64,000 nt of DNA, from NCBI GenBank assembly GCA_900290245.1, contig OKRB01000090.1:50314-114313 (forward strand), given 5' to 3'. The stretch comes from Candidatus Sulfuritelmatomonas gaucii. GTDB lineage: Bacteria; Acidobacteriota; Terriglobia; Terriglobales; Acidobacteriaceae. Position numbers and translations under genes: made by a program. A model generated the notes under the pieces. The model was not told where the DNA came from, ran no database searches, and saw only the letters and a program-made list of their open reading frames with translations. Shown here one piece after another: positions 17,386-25,813 of this stretch. Each line of letters starts with the position of its first letter. The first letter of the stretch is position 1.

Positions 17386-17889
17386 TTGTTGAGCCCGATC
17401 TTCTACATCCTCGCGGTGCTCACCCTGGCCGGCGGTCTGGCATCCGTTACGCTCAAGCACCTGGTTCACTGCGCGCTCGCCGTCACCGTCGCTTTTGCCG
17501 GCCTGGCGCTGCTTTTCCTCCAACTCGACGCGCAGTTCGCCGGCTTTGCCCAGATTCTGGTCTACATCGGCGCCGTCGTCATCCTCATTGTGTTCGCCAT
17601 CCTGCTCACCCGCGGCTCCGATCTACCGAAAGAAGGGGTCTTCAGCAAGACGTGGCCTGTGGGCCTGCTCATCGCCGCCGCAGTTTTTGCAGTGCTGGGA
17701 TGGGCCGTGCTCCAGAGCGTCCGCGCTGTGCCGCAGCAGGCCGCCGTGCCCGCAGTCACTGTGCGCGACATCGGCATCGCGCTCGTCGGCCGCTACGTGC
17801 TGCCGCTCGAAATCGTCGCGCTTCTTCTCACCGCAGCCACCATCGGCGCGGTTATCGTGGCCATGCACGAGAAAGTGAGGTCGCGATGA
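17386..17889 (+). CDS. nuoJ: NADH-quinone oxidoreductase subunit J
   Basis: A membrane subunit of about 167 residues with five helices. Typical features are the FYILAVLTLAGGLASVTLKH start, the FAGFAQILVYIGAVVILIVFAILLT helix 3 (which carries the pi-bulge in known structures), and a last helix leading to VIVAMHEKVRSR. The start is probably TTG 17386 (or 17389): AAGGA lies 7-10 bases upstream and family similarity begins there, while the frame open from 17287 covers a dispersed repeat. It overlaps nuoK by four bases. Confidence 0.9.
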   Translation: MLSPIFYILAVLTLAGGLASVTLKHLVHCALAVTVAFAGLALLFLQLDAQFAGFAQILVYIGAVVILIVFAILLTRGSDLPKEGVFSKTWPVGLLIAAAVFAVLGWAVLQSVRAVPQQAAVPAVTVRDIGIALVGRYVLPLEIVALLLTAATIGAVIVAMHEKVRSR

Positions 17890-18206
17890 TCGGCGCGACG
17901 CCGCTTGCCGGTTATCTTCTCGTTGCCGCGCTGCTCTTCGCCATCGGCCTCGCCGGCGCGCTCACGCGGCGCAATGCCATTCTCGTTTTGATCGGCATCG
18001 AATTGATGCTCAACGCCGCCAACTTGAATTTGATTGCCTTCTGGCGCTACGGGCCGCATCCTGAAGCGCTCACCGGCATGATGTTCGCCATCTTCTCCAT
18101 CGCGGTGGCCGCTGCTGAAGCCGCCGTCGGCCTCGGCCTCGTCATTTCCATCTATCGCCACACCAACACCGCCGAACTCGACAAGATCAGCAGGATGAAG
18201 GGTTGA
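17886..18206 (+). CDS. nuoK: NADH-quinone oxidoreductase subunit K
   Basis: A 106-residue, three-helix subunit related to MrpC. The two membrane glutamates that take part in proton transfer are present: Glu39 in LIGIELMLNAANLN and Glu78 in AVAAAEAAVGL. It starts in an ATGA overlap with nuoJ and is followed five bases later by nuoL. Confidence 0.95.
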   Translation: MIGATPLAGYLLVAALLFAIGLAGALTRRNAILVLIGIELMLNAANLNLIAFWRYGPHPEALTGMMFAIFSIAVAAAEAAVGLGLVISIYRHTNTAELDKISRMKG

Positions 18207-18210
18207 ACGC

Positions 18211-20286
18211 GTGATCCAGGAATCGGCTGCATTCACACCGCAATTCGGCGCTTCCGCGATCGCGCGAATCCTCTGGCTCATCCCCGCTGTGCCCATCCTC
18301 GCTTCGGGCGTGATTGCGCTGATGAAGCAGCCGCAGCGCAAGCCGGCGGCAACATTGGCCATCGGCTCGCTCAGCTTCTCGCTGCTGCTCTCGCTCATTG
18401 CGTTTGGGCACGTTCTCGCAGGATGGGCGCACAGCGCCGTGGTGCGCGAAACCGTGAACTTCGCCTGGTTCCACTTTGGACGCACAAGCGTTGATCTCGG
18501 TTGGGTACTCGATCCACTGGCCGCCATCATGCTGGTGATGGTCAGCTTCGTCGGCCTGCTCATCTTCATCTACTCCGTGGGCTACATGGCCCACGACGAA
18601 AACTACACCCGCTTCTTCTGCTTCCTCTCGCTCTTTGCGGGAGCGATGCTCGGCGTGGTCATCTCCAACAGCATCCTGCTGCTCTTCATGTGCTGGGAGA
18701 TCGTCGGACTCACCTCCTATCTCCTGATCGGCTTCTGGTATCAAAAGCCCTCCGCCGCCGCAGCCGCGAAAAAAGCCTTTATCACCACGCGCTTCGGTGA
18801 TGTTTTCTTCCTTCTCGGGATCGTCTGGCTCTTCGCGCAAACCGGCACGTTGCTTTTCTACAACCACGGCGTCGGATCGCTCGAAGGCCTCGCGCTCGCC
18901 AACCTGCTCACGCAGCACGCAGGCCTCGGCCTAAGCGCTGCCTGCGCCATCGGCCTGCTCATCTTCGCCGGAGCGGCAGGCAAGAGCGGCCAGCTTCCAT
19001 TGCACGTGTGGCTGCCCGACGCCATGGAAGGCCCTACGCCAGTCTCGGCGCTCATTCACGCAGCCACGATGGTTGCTGCCGGCGTGTACCTCATCGCCCG
19101 CGTGTATCCGCTGATGCAAATCGGCGCCGGGCCCAACGGAAGCACGACTGCCCTCACCGTCGTTGCCTGGGTCGGAGCGGCCACCGCAGTCTTCGCCGCG
19201 CTCATCGCCGTCGCGCAAGACGACATCAAGCGCATTCTTGCCTACTCTACCATTTCACAACTCGGCTACATGATGGCCGGCCTCGCCCTCGGCGGCGTTG
19301 CCGTGGGCATGTTCCACCTCATCACGCACGCCTTCTTCAAAGCCCTTTTGTTCCTCGGCGCTGGCTCGGTGATTCACGGCTGCCACGAAGAGCAGGACAT
19401 TCGCAAAATGGGCTGCCTGCGCGTCGACATGCCATTCACCTTTATTACCTATGCCATCGGCATGCTGGCGCTGTGCGGTTTCCCGATCTTCTTTTCGGGA
19501 TTCTGGTCGAAGGATGGCATCCTCGAAGCCGCGCACTCGTGGAACATCTCGCAGGTTCCGTTCTATCTGCTCGCCTTCGGCGCTCTGCTCACTGCTTTCT
19601 ATATGACGCGCCAGGTATGCTACGTCTTCTTCGGCTACTGGCGCGGCCACGAAACAGCGCATGAGAGTCCGGGTGTGATGATCCTGCCCATGGTCATTCT
19701 TGCGTTCTTCGCCATGGCGCTTGGCCTCATCGGCACGCCCGCGTGGCCGTGGCTTCACGCGTTCCTCGACAACCATGCTGCACCATTTAGTTTTCACGGC
19801 TTTGCCGAGCCGGGTCTCGGCTGGTTGATGCTTGCATCTTCTCTTATCGTCTTTCTCGGTCTCGGCCTGGGCTGGAAATTCTATGGCGATAAATCGCCCG
19901 AACCCGAAGAGCCGGACGTGCTCGAAAAATCCACACCGAAGGTGTGGGCCGCACTTCGTAATCGTCTTTACGTTGACGAGTTCTATGGCGCCACGGTGAT
20001 TGCTTTCTACGCATGGTGGGCGCGTGTGGCCGACTGGCTCGATCGCCGCGTGTGGGGTGGAATCGTGGCCGCAGTCGCGTGGCTCTTCGGCCTCTGGGCG
20101 CGGTTCAACCGCTTGCTCGACGTGGAATGGGTCGACGGCAGCTTCGACAAAACCTGCGACGAGCTTTCGAGTGGCGGCGGCCTGCTGGCGCGCGTACAGA
20201 GCGGCCGCGTGCAGGATTATTTGCGCATTCTCGCTGTCGCCGTCATCGTGCTCGCCGCAATTCTTCTTTGGAGCAGCCGGCCATGA
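18211..20286 (+). CDS. nuoL: NADH-quinone oxidoreductase subunit L
   Basis: A 691-residue antiporter-like subunit at the distal end of the membrane arm, beginning with GTG. The proton-path residues are present: the helix 5 Glu in MCWEIVGLTSYLLIGFWYQ and the helix 7 Lys in GAAGKSGQLPLHVWLPDAM. It is longer than the usual 610-650 residues. The span between YVDEFYG and SGRVQDY, where the long lateral helix runs along the other antiporter subunits, is 84 residues. By my recollection of ordinary NuoL, this is some 25 residues longer than usual. That fits a longer arm with an extra NuoM (see the two genes that follow). It overlaps the first nuoM by four bases. Confidence 0.95.
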   Translation: MIQESAAFTPQFGASAIARILWLIPAVPILASGVIALMKQPQRKPAATLAIGSLSFSLLLSLIAFGHVLAGWAHSAVVRETVNFAWFHFGRTSVDLGWVLDPLAAIMLVMVSFVGLLIFIYSVGYMAHDENYTRFFCFLSLFAGAMLGVVISNSILLLFMCWEIVGLTSYLLIGFWYQKPSAAAAAKKAFITTRFGDVFFLLGIVWLFAQTGTLLFYNHGVGSLEGLALANLLTQHAGLGLSAACAIGLLIFAGAAGKSGQLPLHVWLPDAMEGPTPVSALIHAATMVAAGVYLIARVYPLMQIGAGPNGSTTALTVVAWVGAATAVFAALIAVAQDDIKRILAYSTISQLGYMMAGLALGGVAVGMFHLITHAFFKALLFLGAGSVIHGCHEEQDIRKMGCLRVDMPFTFITYAIGMLALCGFPIFFSGFWSKDGILEAAHSWNISQVPFYLLAFGALLTAFYMTRQVCYVFFGYWRGHETAHESPGVMILPMVILAFFAMALGLIGTPAWPWLHAFLDNHAAPFSFHGFAEPGLGWLMLASSLIVFLGLGLGWKFYGDKSPEPEEPDVLEKSTPKVWAALRNRLYVDEFYGATVIAFYAWWARVADWLDRRVWGGIVAAVAWLFGLWARFNRLLDVEWVDGSFDKTCDELSSGGGLLARVQSGRVQDYLRILAVAVIVLAAILLWSSRP

Positions 20287-21830
20287 ACGCAATGACGACC
20301 GGATTCCCGATTCTCACGCTCCTCACGGTGCTCCCGCTCATCGGCGCGGTCATTGCGCTTTTTGCAGGTCGGCACGCGCGCGCCGTGGCCATCATTACCG
20401 CGCTGGTCTGCCTCATCGTCTCGCTCATCATCTGGACGCGCCTGCCCGCCGACGGCAGCATCGGTCTCGTCGAATTGCATAATTGGGCGCCCTCGCTTGG
20501 CGTCGAGTACCACCTCGGCGTCGACGGCCTGGGCGCGCTGATGCTGGTGCTTTCCGCCATCGTTACGCTCATGTCGATTGATGCGGCGCATCGCGTGCAT
20601 CACATGCCCGGACTCTTCTTTGGTCTGGTGCTCATGCTTGAGGCCGGCCTCTTCGGCTCGTTCACCGCGCTCAATTTCTTCCATTGGTTTTTGTTCTGGG
20701 AGCTGAGCCTGATCCCCGCGTTCTTCCTCATCAAGTTGTGGGGCGGCCCGCGCCGCGGCCCGGCAGCCACGCAGTTCCTCGTTTACACCATGGCAGGATC
20801 GGTGGCGCTGCTCGTCAGCTTCCTCGCCGTCTTTCTCTCGACGGGCGGCGCAAACGCGCCGGGCACGATGGATTTTGTCGAACTGGCGCAGTTGGCCTCA
20901 TCGGGCGTGCTCACGCAAATGGTCACAGCGCACCTCGGCGCCGTGATGCCGTGGCTCGCCATCGGCGTACTCGCCGGCTTCGCGGTCAAAGTTCCACTCA
21001 TGCCGTTCCACACCTGGCTGCCTGCCGCGTACGCTGAAGCTCCATCGCCGGTCACGATGCTGCTCACCGGCGCCATGTCGAAGATGGGCGTCTATGGGTT
21101 GCTGCGGATCGCGATTCCGGTCTTCGGTGTGCAGATTGCCGCCATGCGTACGCCCTTGCTGGTGCTCGCCGTCATCACCGTCGTGATGGGCGCGTGGGCC
21201 GCGGCCGCGCAAAAGGATCTGAAGCGTGTCTTTGCTTACTCCTCGGTAAATCACCTCGGCTATTGCCTGCTTGCCATCTTCGCGCTCGCCGTTCCCGCCC
21301 CAGGCGCAGCCGCCCAGGCCAGTCAGGCCGCGGCGCTCAACGGCGTCATCCTGCAAATGTTCAACCACGGCCTCACCGCTGCCACCATCTTCTGGTTCAT
21401 GGCCATCATCCAGATGCGCAGCGGCGGCTTGCGCGGCATCGACGATTTCGGCGGCCTGCGCAAGCCCGCTCCAATTCTCGCCGGCCTGATGGGCATTGCG
21501 CTGTTTTCGTCGCTGGGCCTTCCCGGCCTCAATAGCTTTGTCAGCGAGTTCCTCATCTTCCGCGGAGTGTTTCCGCTTTCCTGGGTCGCTGCCACCATTT
21601 CCGTTCTCGGCTTGCTCATCACCGCGGCCGTGCTTCTCACCGTGATCCAGAAAGTCTTCAACGGTCCTGTGCCGGAGCACTGGGCGAAATTTCCTGATCT
21701 TCATCACGCCGAGTGGATGGCCCTTGCGCCTGTGATTATCCTCATGTTCCTTGTTGGCCTCGTGCCGCAGGTGATTCTGGGCAACATCAATCCGACCGCC
21801 GTCCACTTGCTGGCGCATTGGAGATTTTAA
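20283..21830 (+). CDS. nuoM: NADH-quinone oxidoreductase subunit M, first copy
   Basis: A 515-residue antiporter-like subunit. All residues of a standard NuoM proton channel are present: Glu140 (FWELSLIPAFFLIKLWG), Lys236 (FAVKVPLMPFHTWLP), Lys267 (GAMSKMGVYG), and the helix 12 Glu in FVSEFLIF. It begins in the ATGA overlap with nuoL; the frame open far upstream is the shadow of nuoL. Its stop TAA shares its last base with the ATG of the second nuoM, so the two copies are tightly coupled. Confidence 0.95.
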   Translation: MNAMTTGFPILTLLTVLPLIGAVIALFAGRHARAVAIITALVCLIVSLIIWTRLPADGSIGLVELHNWAPSLGVEYHLGVDGLGALMLVLSAIVTLMSIDAAHRVHHMPGLFFGLVLMLEAGLFGSFTALNFFHWFLFWELSLIPAFFLIKLWGGPRRGPAATQFLVYTMAGSVALLVSFLAVFLSTGGANAPGTMDFVELAQLASSGVLTQMVTAHLGAVMPWLAIGVLAGFAVKVPLMPFHTWLPAAYAEAPSPVTMLLTGAMSKMGVYGLLRIAIPVFGVQIAAMRTPLLVLAVITVVMGAWAAAAQKDLKRVFAYSSVNHLGYCLLAIFALAVPAPGAAAQASQAAALNGVILQMFNHGLTAATIFWFMAIIQMRSGGLRGIDDFGGLRKPAPILAGLMGIALFSSLGLPGLNSFVSEFLIFRGVFPLSWVAATISVLGLLITAAVLLTVIQKVFNGPVPEHWAKFPDLHHAEWMALAPVIILMFLVGLVPQVILGNINPTAVHLLAHWRF

Positions 21831-23338
21831 TGTTGGCTTGGGCGATCTACATTTCGTTTGCCGGCGCGCTCGTCTCGGTGCTCCTGCCCAAGGACAAACC
21901 CGCGCTGGCGCGCCGATGGGCGCTTGCCGTAGCCGTGGCGGGTCTTGTAATCGCCATCGCCGGCTACGCTGGGGGCTTCGGCCAGGGCCGCGAAGTCATC
22001 GTCGACGCGCTCTGGGTGCCGTCGATGGGCATCCACTACATGCTCGCCGCCGACGGCATCAGCCGCGTGCTCGTTCTGCTCACCGGCATCGCCTCAGTGG
22101 CCGGCGTCTTGTTCAGTTGGAACGTCGAGCTCCGCACCAATCAATTCTTCGCCCTCTACCTCGCGCTCATCGGGGGCGTCTATGGCGTCTTTCTCAGTTT
22201 CGATTTCTTTCTGCTCTTCTTCTTTTACGAGATCGCCATCGTTCCCAAGTATTTCCTGATCTCCATCTGGGGTTCCACGCGCCGCGAGTACGGTGCCATG
22301 AAGCTCGCGCTCTACTCGTTTGTCGGCTCGGCCATGGTTCTGATTGGGCTGCTCGCTGCCTACGCGACAGCAGGCAGCCATTCAACCGCTCTCATTGACC
22401 TTGCGCACGCCGGCCTACCGGTCAGCTTCCAGATGTGGTGCTTCCCGCTGGTCTTTGTCGGCTTCGCCATTCTCGCAGGCATGTGGCCCTTCCACACCTG
22501 GGCGCCCACCGGCCACGTCGCCGCGCCCACCGCTGCATCCATGCTACTCGCCGGCGTGGTCATGAAGCTTGGCGCCTACGGCTGCCTTCGCGTCGCCATG
22601 GGACTCTTTCCGCACGGCCTCGATCCCTGGGGATTCAGCTTCATCGGAATCGGCTCGTGGCGCGACGTCTTTGCCTGGCTCGCGGTCATCGGCATCGTGT
22701 ACGGCGCGCTGGTGGCGCTGGCGCAAACCGATTTCAAATTCGTCATCGGCTACTCGAGCGTGAGCCACATGGGCTTTGTGCTCCTCGGCCTCATGACACT
22801 CAACCAGATCGGCCTCGACGGCGCAGTGCTGCAAATGTTCTCGCATGGCGTCATCGCGGGCCTCCTGTTTGCCATCGTCGGCCGCATCGTCTACGACCGC
22901 ACACACACGCGCCAGTTTGCTGAGCTCGAAACCATGCACCTCTCACGGCGATTGCCGTTTGCCGCGTGGGCATTCGTCGTTGCCGGCATCGCATCCATGG
23001 GCTTGCCGGGATTTTCAGGCTTTGTCGCCGAGCTGCAGGTGCTCGTCGGCTCCTGGCGCGCCAATCCGTGGTGGACCGTGGTGGCGGGCGTCGGCATTAT
23101 CGTCGGCGTCGCGTACATCTGGCGCGCGTTGCAAAAGGCGTTCTTCACCGACGCGCTGCCCACCCCGCATGAGCTTGAATCGGAGGAGGAGCACAAGTTC
23201 GCGCCGATCTGCTGGTCTGAGATGGCGGGTGTCGCGCTGCTCCTCGCCTCCACGCTCGTCGTCGGCATCTATCCGCGCATTCTGCTCGATCAAATTGAAC
23301 CGGCCGTGAAGGCGCTGCTTGCGGGAGGGATGCAATGA
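21830..23338 (+). CDS. nuoM: NADH-quinone oxidoreductase subunit M, second copy
   Basis: A 502-residue second NuoM, clearly diverged from the copy before it and not a recent duplicate. Glu134 (FFYEIAIVPKYFLISIWG), Lys246 (VVMKLGAYG) and the helix 12 Glu (FVAELQVL) are kept. The helix 7 lysine is Leu215 in FAILAGMWPFHTWAP, where the first copy has FAVKVPLMPFHTWLP. Two tandem NuoM subunits define the 2M form of complex I, thought to carry one more antiporter module. GGAG lies eight bases before the ATG. It overlaps nuoN by four bases. Confidence 0.93.
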   Translation: MLAWAIYISFAGALVSVLLPKDKPALARRWALAVAVAGLVIAIAGYAGGFGQGREVIVDALWVPSMGIHYMLAADGISRVLVLLTGIASVAGVLFSWNVELRTNQFFALYLALIGGVYGVFLSFDFFLLFFFYEIAIVPKYFLISIWGSTRREYGAMKLALYSFVGSAMVLIGLLAAYATAGSHSTALIDLAHAGLPVSFQMWCFPLVFVGFAILAGMWPFHTWAPTGHVAAPTAASMLLAGVVMKLGAYGCLRVAMGLFPHGLDPWGFSFIGIGSWRDVFAWLAVIGIVYGALVALAQTDFKFVIGYSSVSHMGFVLLGLMTLNQIGLDGAVLQMFSHGVIAGLLFAIVGRIVYDRTHTRQFAELETMHLSRRLPFAAWAFVVAGIASMGLPGFSGFVAELQVLVGSWRANPWWTVVAGVGIIVGVAYIWRALQKAFFTDALPTPHELESEEEHKFAPICWSEMAGVALLLASTLVVGIYPRILLDQIEPAVKALLAGGMQ

Positions 23339-24861
23339 ACTACATCAATCTCTTCCGCTCCACGCTGCCTGAAACCGCGCTCGAAATCGCCGCGCTGCTC
23401 GTGCTCTTCGTCGATCTCGGATTCTTGCGCAAGGCCGCGCGCGCAACGCGCATCGCCGTCGCCGCAGTGCTCGGCATCGCGGGCTGCCTTGCCGCGCTCT
23501 GGGCCGTCTCCATCGCCGGCCCGTTCAGCGCGGGCAACGACCTGCTGCTTTCGGCCGGCGGCTCCGCAGGCGTGGCCCAGGTGGCCGTCCTCGCGCTCAC
23601 CGCGCTCACGCTTCTGCTCCTCATCGATTCCGATTTCACCCGCAACCCCGGCGAATATGTCGCCGTGGTGCTCATGGCTGCGGCGGGCGGTTTGCTTATC
23701 TCCGCCGCGCAGGATCTGCTCGTCATCTTTGCGGGCCTCGAGCTGCTCTCGCTCAGCCTCTACATCCTCACCGCCTTCGCCAAGCAGTCGGGCAAGAGCG
23801 CTGAATCGGCGATCAAGTATTACGTATTTGGCGCCATGTCAGCCGCGTTTCTGCTGTTCGGCTTTAGCTACCTCTACGGCCTTACAGGATCGACCAATCT
23901 TCACGAGATTGCGCTTGCCGCAGCGGTTGGCCGCGCGGCCAGCGCCACTCCGCTGCTTTACATCGCGTTGGTCATGGTCGCTGTGGGCCTCGGCTTCAAA
24001 GTCGCCGCGGTGCCGTTTCATCTGTGGGCGCCGGACACGTACGAAGGCGCGCCCGCTCCTGCCGCCGCCTTCATCGCATCTGTTTCGAAGGTTGCCAGCT
24101 TTGCGCTCCTAGTCGGCATCGGCACAGCATTTTTTCACGTATTCGACAACCTCCACAGGGGCGTGCTCTTCGTGCGCTTTGGATTTCCCACGCGGTATCT
24201 CGGTCTACTGGCGCCGTGGGAACTGATCCTAACCGTCCTCGCTGTTGCATCGATGATTTTCGGCAACCTGGCCGCGCTGGCGCAGTCCAGCGTACGCCGC
24301 CTGCTTGCCTACTCCGCCATCGCGCATGCCGGCTACATTCTGCTCGGGTTGGCCTTCTTTTCCTGGACGAACGTAAGCGCGCAGGCCGTCCTCTACTACA
24401 TCGTCACTCACGGCCTGACGACCATCGGCGCCTTCGGCGTGGTTGGCGTGGTTGAACGCGCTGTGGGCAGCGATCGCCTCGAGGCGTTCCTCGGCCTGCA
24501 AAAGCGCAATCCGTTGCTGGCCGCCGTGATGCTCGTGCTCTTTCTCTCGCTCGCCGGGATCCCGCCGCTCGTCGGCTTCTGGGCTAAGTTCAATCTCTTC
24601 GCTGCGGTCCTCCGCACCTCGGGCGGCGCGCTTCCGTTCACGCTGGTTGCGCTCGCTGTCCTCTTCAGCGCCGTGTCGCTCTACTACTATCTGCAGGTGC
24701 TCAAGCGCGTCTACGTCATGCCCGCGACTGACGAATCGCCGATCACCGCGCGTCCCGTCACTGTGGCTGTGCTTGTCCTCATTACGGCAGCGGTCGTGGT
24801 GCTGGGCTGCTTCCCCGCGCTGCTGCAAAGTTGGATCGCGAGCTTTTACCCTCATCCATAG
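23335..24861 (+). CDS. nuoN: NADH-quinone oxidoreductase subunit N
   Basis: A 508-residue antiporter-like subunit, the innermost of the three types. The helix 5 Glu is in FAGLELLSLSLYILTAF, and the helix 7 Lys is in GLGFKVAAVPFHLWAPDTYEGAP. It ends the operon. No nuoE, nuoF or nuoG lies between nuoA and this gene or elsewhere in the window. No clear terminator follows; the next 88 bases carry a 9-bp word repeat, and the next gene, tpiA, is convergent. Confidence 0.95.
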   Translation: MNYINLFRSTLPETALEIAALLVLFVDLGFLRKAARATRIAVAAVLGIAGCLAALWAVSIAGPFSAGNDLLLSAGGSAGVAQVAVLALTALTLLLLIDSDFTRNPGEYVAVVLMAAAGGLLISAAQDLLVIFAGLELLSLSLYILTAFAKQSGKSAESAIKYYVFGAMSAAFLLFGFSYLYGLTGSTNLHEIALAAAVGRAASATPLLYIALVMVAVGLGFKVAAVPFHLWAPDTYEGAPAPAAAFIASVSKVASFALLVGIGTAFFHVFDNLHRGVLFVRFGFPTRYLGLLAPWELILTVLAVASMIFGNLAALAQSSVRRLLAYSAIAHAGYILLGLAFFSWTNVSAQAVLYYIVTHGLTTIGAFGVVGVVERAVGSDRLEAFLGLQKRNPLLAAVMLVLFLSLAGIPPLVGFWAKFNLFAAVLRTSGGALPFTLVALAVLFSAVSLYYYLQVLKRVYVMPATDESPITARPVTVAVLVLITAAVVVLGCFPALLQSWIASFYPHP

Positions 24862-24903
24862 AAAAGGCCACCCGAAGCCTAATGCTCCGGGCAGCCGTGT
24901 ACA

Positions 24904-24946
24904 TCCTGGCTCCGCTAACTCCGCGAGTCCCGCTAGCTCCGCTGCT
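24904..24946. repeat. Short 9-bp-period repeat between nuoN and tpiA
   Basis: Units resembling CCGCTAACT, CCGCGAGTC, CCGCTAGCT and CCGCTGCTT run in tandem. It resembles the heptamer arrays in style but has a nine-base period. Confidence 0.5.
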
Positions 24947-24949
24947 TCT

Positions 24950-25702
24950 TCAATACTTCACAATCGCCGCCAACGAATCCGGTTTGAGGCTCGCGCCACC
25001 CACCAGCGCGCCGTCAATCTCTACCTCGCCGATGAGCGCATTGGCATTGTCGGGCTTCACGCTGCCTCCGTAAAGGATGCGCATGGCCGCGGCCACATCC
25101 GCTCCCAATAACTTGGCCACTTCAGCGCGAATAATGCGGTGCGCATCGACGGCGATCTCCGGCGTCGCCGTCTTGCCCGTGCCGATGGCCCACACCGGCT
25201 CGTAGGCAATCACAATCGGCTTTGCCGCTGCTGGTGTGATGCCCGCGAACGCGCCGATGATTTGTTTCTTCAGAACGCCAGCCGTCATGCCGGCCTCGCG
25301 TTCTGCCAGCACTTCGCCGATGCACACGATTGGAACAATGCCGTGCTTGAGCGCGGTGTGCAGCTTCTTGTTCACAATCTCGTCGGTCTCAGCAAAATAC
25401 TGCCGCCGCTCACTGTGACCGATGAGCGTATGCGTGCCGCCCACAGCCATGAGTTGCCCGACCGAGGTCTCACCGGTGTAGGCGCCCTCCTCGGCAAAGT
25501 GAATGTTCTGCGCGCCGACCGCGACATTTGAGCCCTTGCATGCCGGAATCACCGTAGGCAGCAGCACCGGAGAAGGGAAGAGCGCGATCTCGTCGCGCGT
25601 GTGGCCGGCAACCATGGGCAAAAAAGCGTCGACGAACGCCTTGGCTTCGGCAGGCGTCTTGTACATCTTCCAATTGGCGGCAATGAGTGCTTTACGAGAC
25701 AT
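24950..25702 (-). CDS. tpiA: Triosephosphate isomerase
   Basis: A 250-residue TIM-barrel enzyme that interconverts glyceraldehyde 3-phosphate and dihydroxyacetone phosphate. AANWKMYK holds the catalytic Lys, IGHSERRQYF the His, YEPVWAIGTGK the Glu and flexible loop 6, and ILYGGSVKPDN the phosphate site. The start is at the second Met (25702), where the conserved SRKALIAANWKM begins; GAGGAA lies about 12 bases upstream. It is the distal member of a minus-strand glycolytic group with pgk and gap, though two unrelated genes and a terminator lie between. Confidence 0.95.
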   Translation of the reverse strand: MSRKALIAANWKMYKTPAEAKAFVDAFLPMVAGHTRDEIALFPSPVLLPTVIPACKGSNVAVGAQNIHFAEEGAYTGETSVGQLMAVGGTHTLIGHSERRQYFAETDEIVNKKLHTALKHGIVPIVCIGEVLAEREAGMTAGVLKKQIIGAFAGITPAAAKPIVIAYEPVWAIGTGKTATPEIAVDAHRIIRAEVAKLLGADVAAAMRILYGGSVKPDNANALIGEVEIDGALVGGASLKPDSLAAIVKY

Positions 25703-25813
25703 TTTCTTTGGGTTCCTCAATGCAATTTTAGTGGATCGATTTGCGCGCGCCGGGTGATGACGGGCACAAGGCGGTATGAAATGACCAACCGAACTGTCCG
25801 GCGGCCCCTCGAA

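Noticed and set aside
20013..20282. Extended start for the first NuoM
   Set aside because: The frame is open inside nuoL, but the ATGA overlap at 20283 and the start of conserved residues set the real start.
21830..23338. Second nuoM as an assembly duplication
   Set aside because: The two NuoM proteins differ throughout and in a key residue, so this is an old paralogue.
12165..24861. nuoE, nuoF or nuoG hidden in another frame
   Set aside because: The gaps are at most about 200 bp, apart from genes already assigned; no thioredoxin-like 2Fe-2S, flavin/NADH or molybdopterin-type large subunit was found on either strand.
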